DNA of 64,000 nucleotides. It comes from Poronia punctata (lineage: Eukaryota > Ascomycota > Sordariomycetes > Xylariales > Xylariaceae). This document shows positions 59,447-64,000 of the stretch, one piece after another. The stretch spans positions 1 through 64,000 of the forward strand of contig MU401454.1 of NCBI GenBank assembly GCA_022579005.1, written 5' to 3'. Under the pieces are notes generated by a model, which did not search any database, was not told where the DNA came from, and worked only from the letters and a program-made list of their open reading frames with translations. The stretch's first letter is position 1; every line of letters starts with the position of its first letter. The position numbers and the translations under genes were made by a program.

Positions 59447-62400
59447 ACTAGATTTTCATCGCCTAAATAGCTTTGACTGAACTCCCTGGTCACATTGTTC
59501 GCGTCTCTCACTCGGTACCACTGCGTCTACCTTTCCGCTCTGTGCTTTCAATTATTTTATTGCCCCACTTTACGCGGCTCAGGCCTATTTTGATGTTCTG
59601 CCAACAAACTGTCTATGATGGACGGTGCCACGCGGGTCGTAATGTGAAAATTGGGAGGCGCCGAAGCTAAGATGGGGAAGGCTAAGCGGCGTTTCTAGCG
59701 TACCTTGAAATGTATCGTCTTTGCCAGGTGGAGCCGGATGAACACAGGCTTACACAAACCCCGAGCACCTGTCAGAGTCTATAATTACGAGAGGTAGGTA
59801 GGAAGTTTAGAATACGGGCAACACCTACCTATCGTTAGCTCCCTACATGTAGTCTAAATTGTTAGTCTACTACGAGAGCTAGATGGAGGTTCATGTACGA
59901 CATAATACCTAAAGGATAGGTTCTAACCGTGGATTCTTTTACCTACTCTGATCGCCTCATCTGAGTTTTCAATACCTGCAGATGCGCTAGCGCCGTCTTC
60001 CATCGGAAAATTGGCATGTCATGTTCCTAGTGGAAGCTCAGGCGGTACAAGAGTGGCATCAATTGAGCGCTACCGCCCTGTATTAGGATATGATTCCAAC
60101 CGTAGAATACTCGGAGAAACCAAGGAGCATAGAAAGAGAAAAATGGTTTGATGTGTCTCCTTTGTGTGCTATACAGGTACTCAATAGCCCAGCAGATAGC
60201 AACGTTACCGAAGAGGTGGTACAGGCGCGAATAGCATCTCAACGGCACACCAGATTAAAAAATAATCGCTACCTGCCTATTGTATACCATGCTCTTGGCT
60301 TGCAGATGATGGGTAGTATACTCGTACGTTAAAATGTTAGTCTCAAAGGGTCAGCGCGGTTTGGAATTTCCAGAATCTCCCCCGCAAGTAACTTCACCCC
60401 ACCAGATGGCCGCCACTAAAGGCTCTAATTACCCGAGAAAATACAACATAGTATCTCTAAACGCCAAGAGGTGAGAGCCCTCAGCGCCAGCAAGAACGAG
60501 AATACCTTTGCCATGTATAGTTGTATACATAGTCAGAGTCCTTTGTCGTTCAGTGACAGTGCGGGTCAGGTCTAGGCTACCTACCTACCGGTGGTTTTCC
60601 CAATGTCCGTAAATAGTAGCACCTGACACGCGGGTGCCGCCCCCCACGCCCCCCGGCCTAGATAAACAAGCCTTGCTACCCACCTAATTAATACTTCTCA
60701 GTCCGCTGCTAGAGTTGAACTAGCTCCTACAAATCAAAGCTATTCTCGGATAAGGATCTGTTTAAAGTAGGTAGAACACCTATCGTAGGTTTACCACGAT
60801 AGATGAACCTTGGTTGATAGCGCTATGGTGTAACCATGGTACGATTTTAGACTGAAAGAGTGGCTAGTGTTATCTACTCGTAGGAGCCTCAATCTTGGAA
60901 GCAGTCACCGACTTACCGACACAAAACCAGAAATCTGATAGAACATAGAAAAGATGGTTTGCTGACACGCAGCCAAAAAGCTTCATGGCTTTACTATTGC
61001 ATTGCGCATTGTCAGAAGACCCGGATTAAGGCTGGATACAATGTAGGTTTTGGCACACCGTAGATACCGTAGTGGTCAACTTTAACGTAAGCAACAGTGC
61101 GGCTTTCGCTCCGATTTTGCAAAATCTCCCTAGTTAGGTACCTTACCTAACCTGAAAGCGTTTGGAGGTTTCGATGGTTGGTGCTCAGGCCGTTCCGAGC
61201 TGCCAGGATATCCTCGGCCGAGACGGGAGAGTCTGAGGCTCCCGTCTTATGCCGTTTTACCCAACCAGACGAAGACGTCTTTACCGGTACTTAAAAATCA
61301 AGGTTAACAATTGCCTCACTCAAGCACGGAAATCATACTCTATTTTAGTCAGAGCTGATGAATACTATTTGTCTCGGGTTGCTAAAGCAAGAGCGCAAAC
61401 CCTAAAAGCTTAACCTTAGGCCGAATAGCTTAAATGTTGAAGCAATCTAGAGGCACGGGATCAACAAGGTTTTTAGTCTGCCAGGTGGAGCGGCCCGAAA
61501 CAAGCACCCCGCTAACTTTGATATTTCTAACGCAAAAAGCACTGGATAACCGCGCGTGCATAGCGATTATCAAATCGTTGCACTCGGACCAAAGCCCGTA
61601 TGCTTCAAGTTTATTTTCTTGATCCGACATTTAACAACCGATGGCACACGATCTGCTAGAATGAAATCGATGATCTAAGCCAAATAAAGCCATATAACTG
61701 GGCAGCGGAACAAGTGGGTGGGCCCCATAAATGTGTAGGATTCTCGATGAGCCAAGGCATCGTAAATTCATTGGACTGCTCAGGCGATAGAAACTCACCA
61801 TTTCTCAGACTGCTCGGAGTGGTAGATAATATCCATGAGTCCGTCCGGCTCCTAATCTACGGGCCCGAACAAAGCCCGTTGCCAAGACACGAATGCCTCT
61901 TCTTACGGCCTTGGCAATTTGAGAAACGAACGAAAATTTCAAAAATACACAATCGCAGAAGCCAAAACGGTTCCCGGGGTGCTGTACGTGTACGAGTATG
62001 TAATAACGTACACCGAAGTGGTCTAGACGAAATCTCGCACTGGCCCCGCAGTCTCTGATGAATACACCCACCTTGGAGATACAAACATCTGAGGCCCTGT
62101 CTCTCTATTCTCCTAAATAATTTATACAAAATTTTGATTGGCTGTGGCCCCCCCGTCAGGTGTATACAAGGGTCCGGATGCTGGTTGACTAGTCAAGGGG
62201 GGTGTGGTGTGTACATGTAACAGCAAAGGTCGACATGGTAAAACATGTATGTGTGAAGTCACGAGATGCCAGCCCGAAGGACCCTTGGTACGCCCGATTT
62301 ATAACATCGTTCGCCATTTCACCACTAAGATTTCGTCGTTATCCGGGTCCACGGAGGTTGAGTATTCAAACGGTTGGTAGTCCCCGTAGATCGTCGGTCC

Positions 62401-64000
62401 GGAGGATCTCACAGTCCCAAGCTAGGCATAGTCCTAGCTAAAATAACATTCCAGCCAGGGTCGGACTCGTACCAGGGCCCCTGGGCCAGTATATGTATGT
62501 ACGTGTACATTCTTGGTCAGGAAAGGGACATGTAGACCGGGATTGTGTTCTAGTCTCTCACTAGGGCTCCACGAGGGCCGAGTGGTGTACAAGTACACGT
62601 AAGCCGCAAAAGGAGAAGGGTAAACAATTAATCGGCCTATTAGTCAGTCAGTTATGACTTCAGACTCTGTAAAATCAAAACTTTCTATTGGCTATATTTC
62701 AGACGTTCCTTGTTACATACATACAGATGTGCCATTACCTACTGTATACCCTCACAGCTCTCAAGAACAACCTGTAGAAAATCACCTGTCGCTGCGGCCG
62801 CGCTACATTCTGAAAAAGTGTGCCAAACAAGTGGTGTGTTGCGAACTTTTCTACGCAGTAAGGTAGCAACACAACGCCACATTCGTGCGCCACCGCTAGC
62901 ATCTCCTAACAAAAGCAAGTAAGGAAATTCTGGTATATCCGACATCTTACGGTTTATTATCTTATGCACATAACTATCAAGGAGCGTATGCCAGCTTTGA
63001 GTTGTGAGAGCTTCTACACATATTGTTGGCGACACGATGCGCCATTTGGTCGTGTTTAGGAAGTAGGGGGGTCCTTTTATCCCGATCTGGCGTTGGTCGA
63101 GGGATGATTACCTAAAGGGGGTATCATTTTTTTTAGTAGTTATTCCCGGTGCGCCGATGCTGCCCCTGCACAGAATGGTTATCTCCAGCTAGCTGGTCTG
63201 CATATTCCATTATAAGCGATCAAATAGACGTTTCAAACTGGTACGGGATGACAAACCTTGTATGTATTAAATCCTGAGAACACAATCGTCATATGAGCTT
63301 CCCTGCTTATTAAGAAGTGCATATGAGAACCGAAGATACCTACCTTTGAAAGGTACTCGTACCGTACTGCCTGCAGACCTTAAGGTACCTGTAACATTAT
63401 CTACATCAGGTACATAAAATATGCTAACCTGTACTCGTATATAGTTTAGTATTTTCAAGAGCCGCAGGTAGGCACCCATAAAGATACTCGTACAAGACAG
63501 ACAAGATGTGCCAGAGTATTTGGGTACATATTTTTATGTTACTCCTCTCATTAGCGCTACAACATACCCAAGATAGTTAGTTGTGTACATAAGCAGAGCA
63601 GATGTTGAGAGCCACTTAGTATATAGGGCAGGGATGTTGCTTAAGATCTTTAGGTTGACAAGTTGACTTTACGAGTACTCGTACGTATAATACATACTGT
63701 AAGAGGAGGTATGGATCAGCACGTACGAACAAAGACCGGAAAACTACAGCACGATATGTTTGCAACCATGCATTTCAAGACCCTTGCAGTTGATGCACAT
63801 GGTACTGACCAGCAAATATCACAAGGTAACTTAAATCGATATGTCAAAATTCTAGATACGTGTAGGAATTCGATTATTTTCATGCGAGCGCTTGGCAGCA
63901 AGCAAGCTCCGAGCAGTTATACTATTTTGCTGAATTGTCGATAATGGGTTAGTCTACTGGCTCGCAACGCCCTGCCCTAAAAGGTACCCTAATGCAGGTG
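59447..64000. other. Right-hand gene-free region
   Basis: 4.5 kb with only short overlapping frames on both strands, none above 115 codons and none recognisable. Dispersed words such as TACTCGTAC and TACCTAC recur, including the palindrome TACGAGTACTCGTA near 63670. No RNA gene or element could be supported. Confidence 0.5.

Noticed and set aside
1..64000. CRISPR arrays, bacterial operon signals, rRNA or tRNA genes
   Set aside because: No spaced short repeats and no ribosome-binding sites are seen, as expected for a fungal nuclear region; no cloverleaf with A and B boxes was found by eye.

Overview
This window is nuclear DNA from a filamentous ascomycete (Pezizomycotina, probably a Sordariomycete). 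The evidence is short GT-AG introns (about 45-150 nt) with CTAAC/CTAAT branch points, wide AT-leaning intergenic DNA rich in TACCTA/TAGGTA and TACTCGTA words, and a Ste12 factor of the fungal type with a homeodomain-like STE domain plus two C2H2 fingers. The class is inferred from gene style, not from a search. Sixteen protein-coding genes can be modelled. In fifteen of them every intron has GT...AG ends and keeps frame. One gene (P450 no. 1) has a defective splice donor.

Left flank (1-14 kb): an AT-rich end, a small peroxiredoxin-like AhpC/TSA protein (609-1355), the developmental regulator Ste12 (2502-4924, minus), then about 9 kb in which no gene can be supported. Next comes a carbohydrate block (14.1-21.7 kb): a secreted parallel beta-helix protein of GH141 type (minus), diverging from a GH31 alpha-xylosidase (plus), followed by a 12-TM MFS sugar transporter. 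Together they look like a small plant-cell-wall (xyloglucan or pectin side chain) utilisation locus.

Main block (21.9-53.6 kb, possibly to 59.4 kb): a secondary-metabolite cluster built mostly of divergent pairs. These are P450-1 <-> single-module NRPS (A-T-C); a type-B carboxylesterase; P450-2 <-> an O-acetylhomoserine-type PLP gamma-enzyme; an ABCB full transporter <-> an aristolochene-synthase-like sesquiterpene cyclase; P450-3 <-> P450-4; an SDR; P450-5; and, 4.2 kb further on, a BAHD/TRI101-like acyltransferase. The simplest reading is that farnesyl diphosphate is cyclised to an aristolochene (eremophilane-type) skeleton, which is oxidised by up to five P450s and an SDR and acylated. The A-T-C protein would join an amino acid to a terpenoid hydroxyl, and the PLP enzyme may make an unusual amino acid for it. 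The ABCB pump would export the product. No pathway-specific transcription factor or FPP synthase is seen. This combination is the best candidate for an undescribed system in the window.

A compact terminal-repeat element (35601-36439) sits 42 bp behind the ABC transporter stop codon. It has two identical 108-bp TG...CA repeats, a TTAT target duplication and a TGG primer-binding-like site, and looks like a recent TRIM-type non-autonomous retroelement. The right end (59.4-64 kb) shows no supportable gene.
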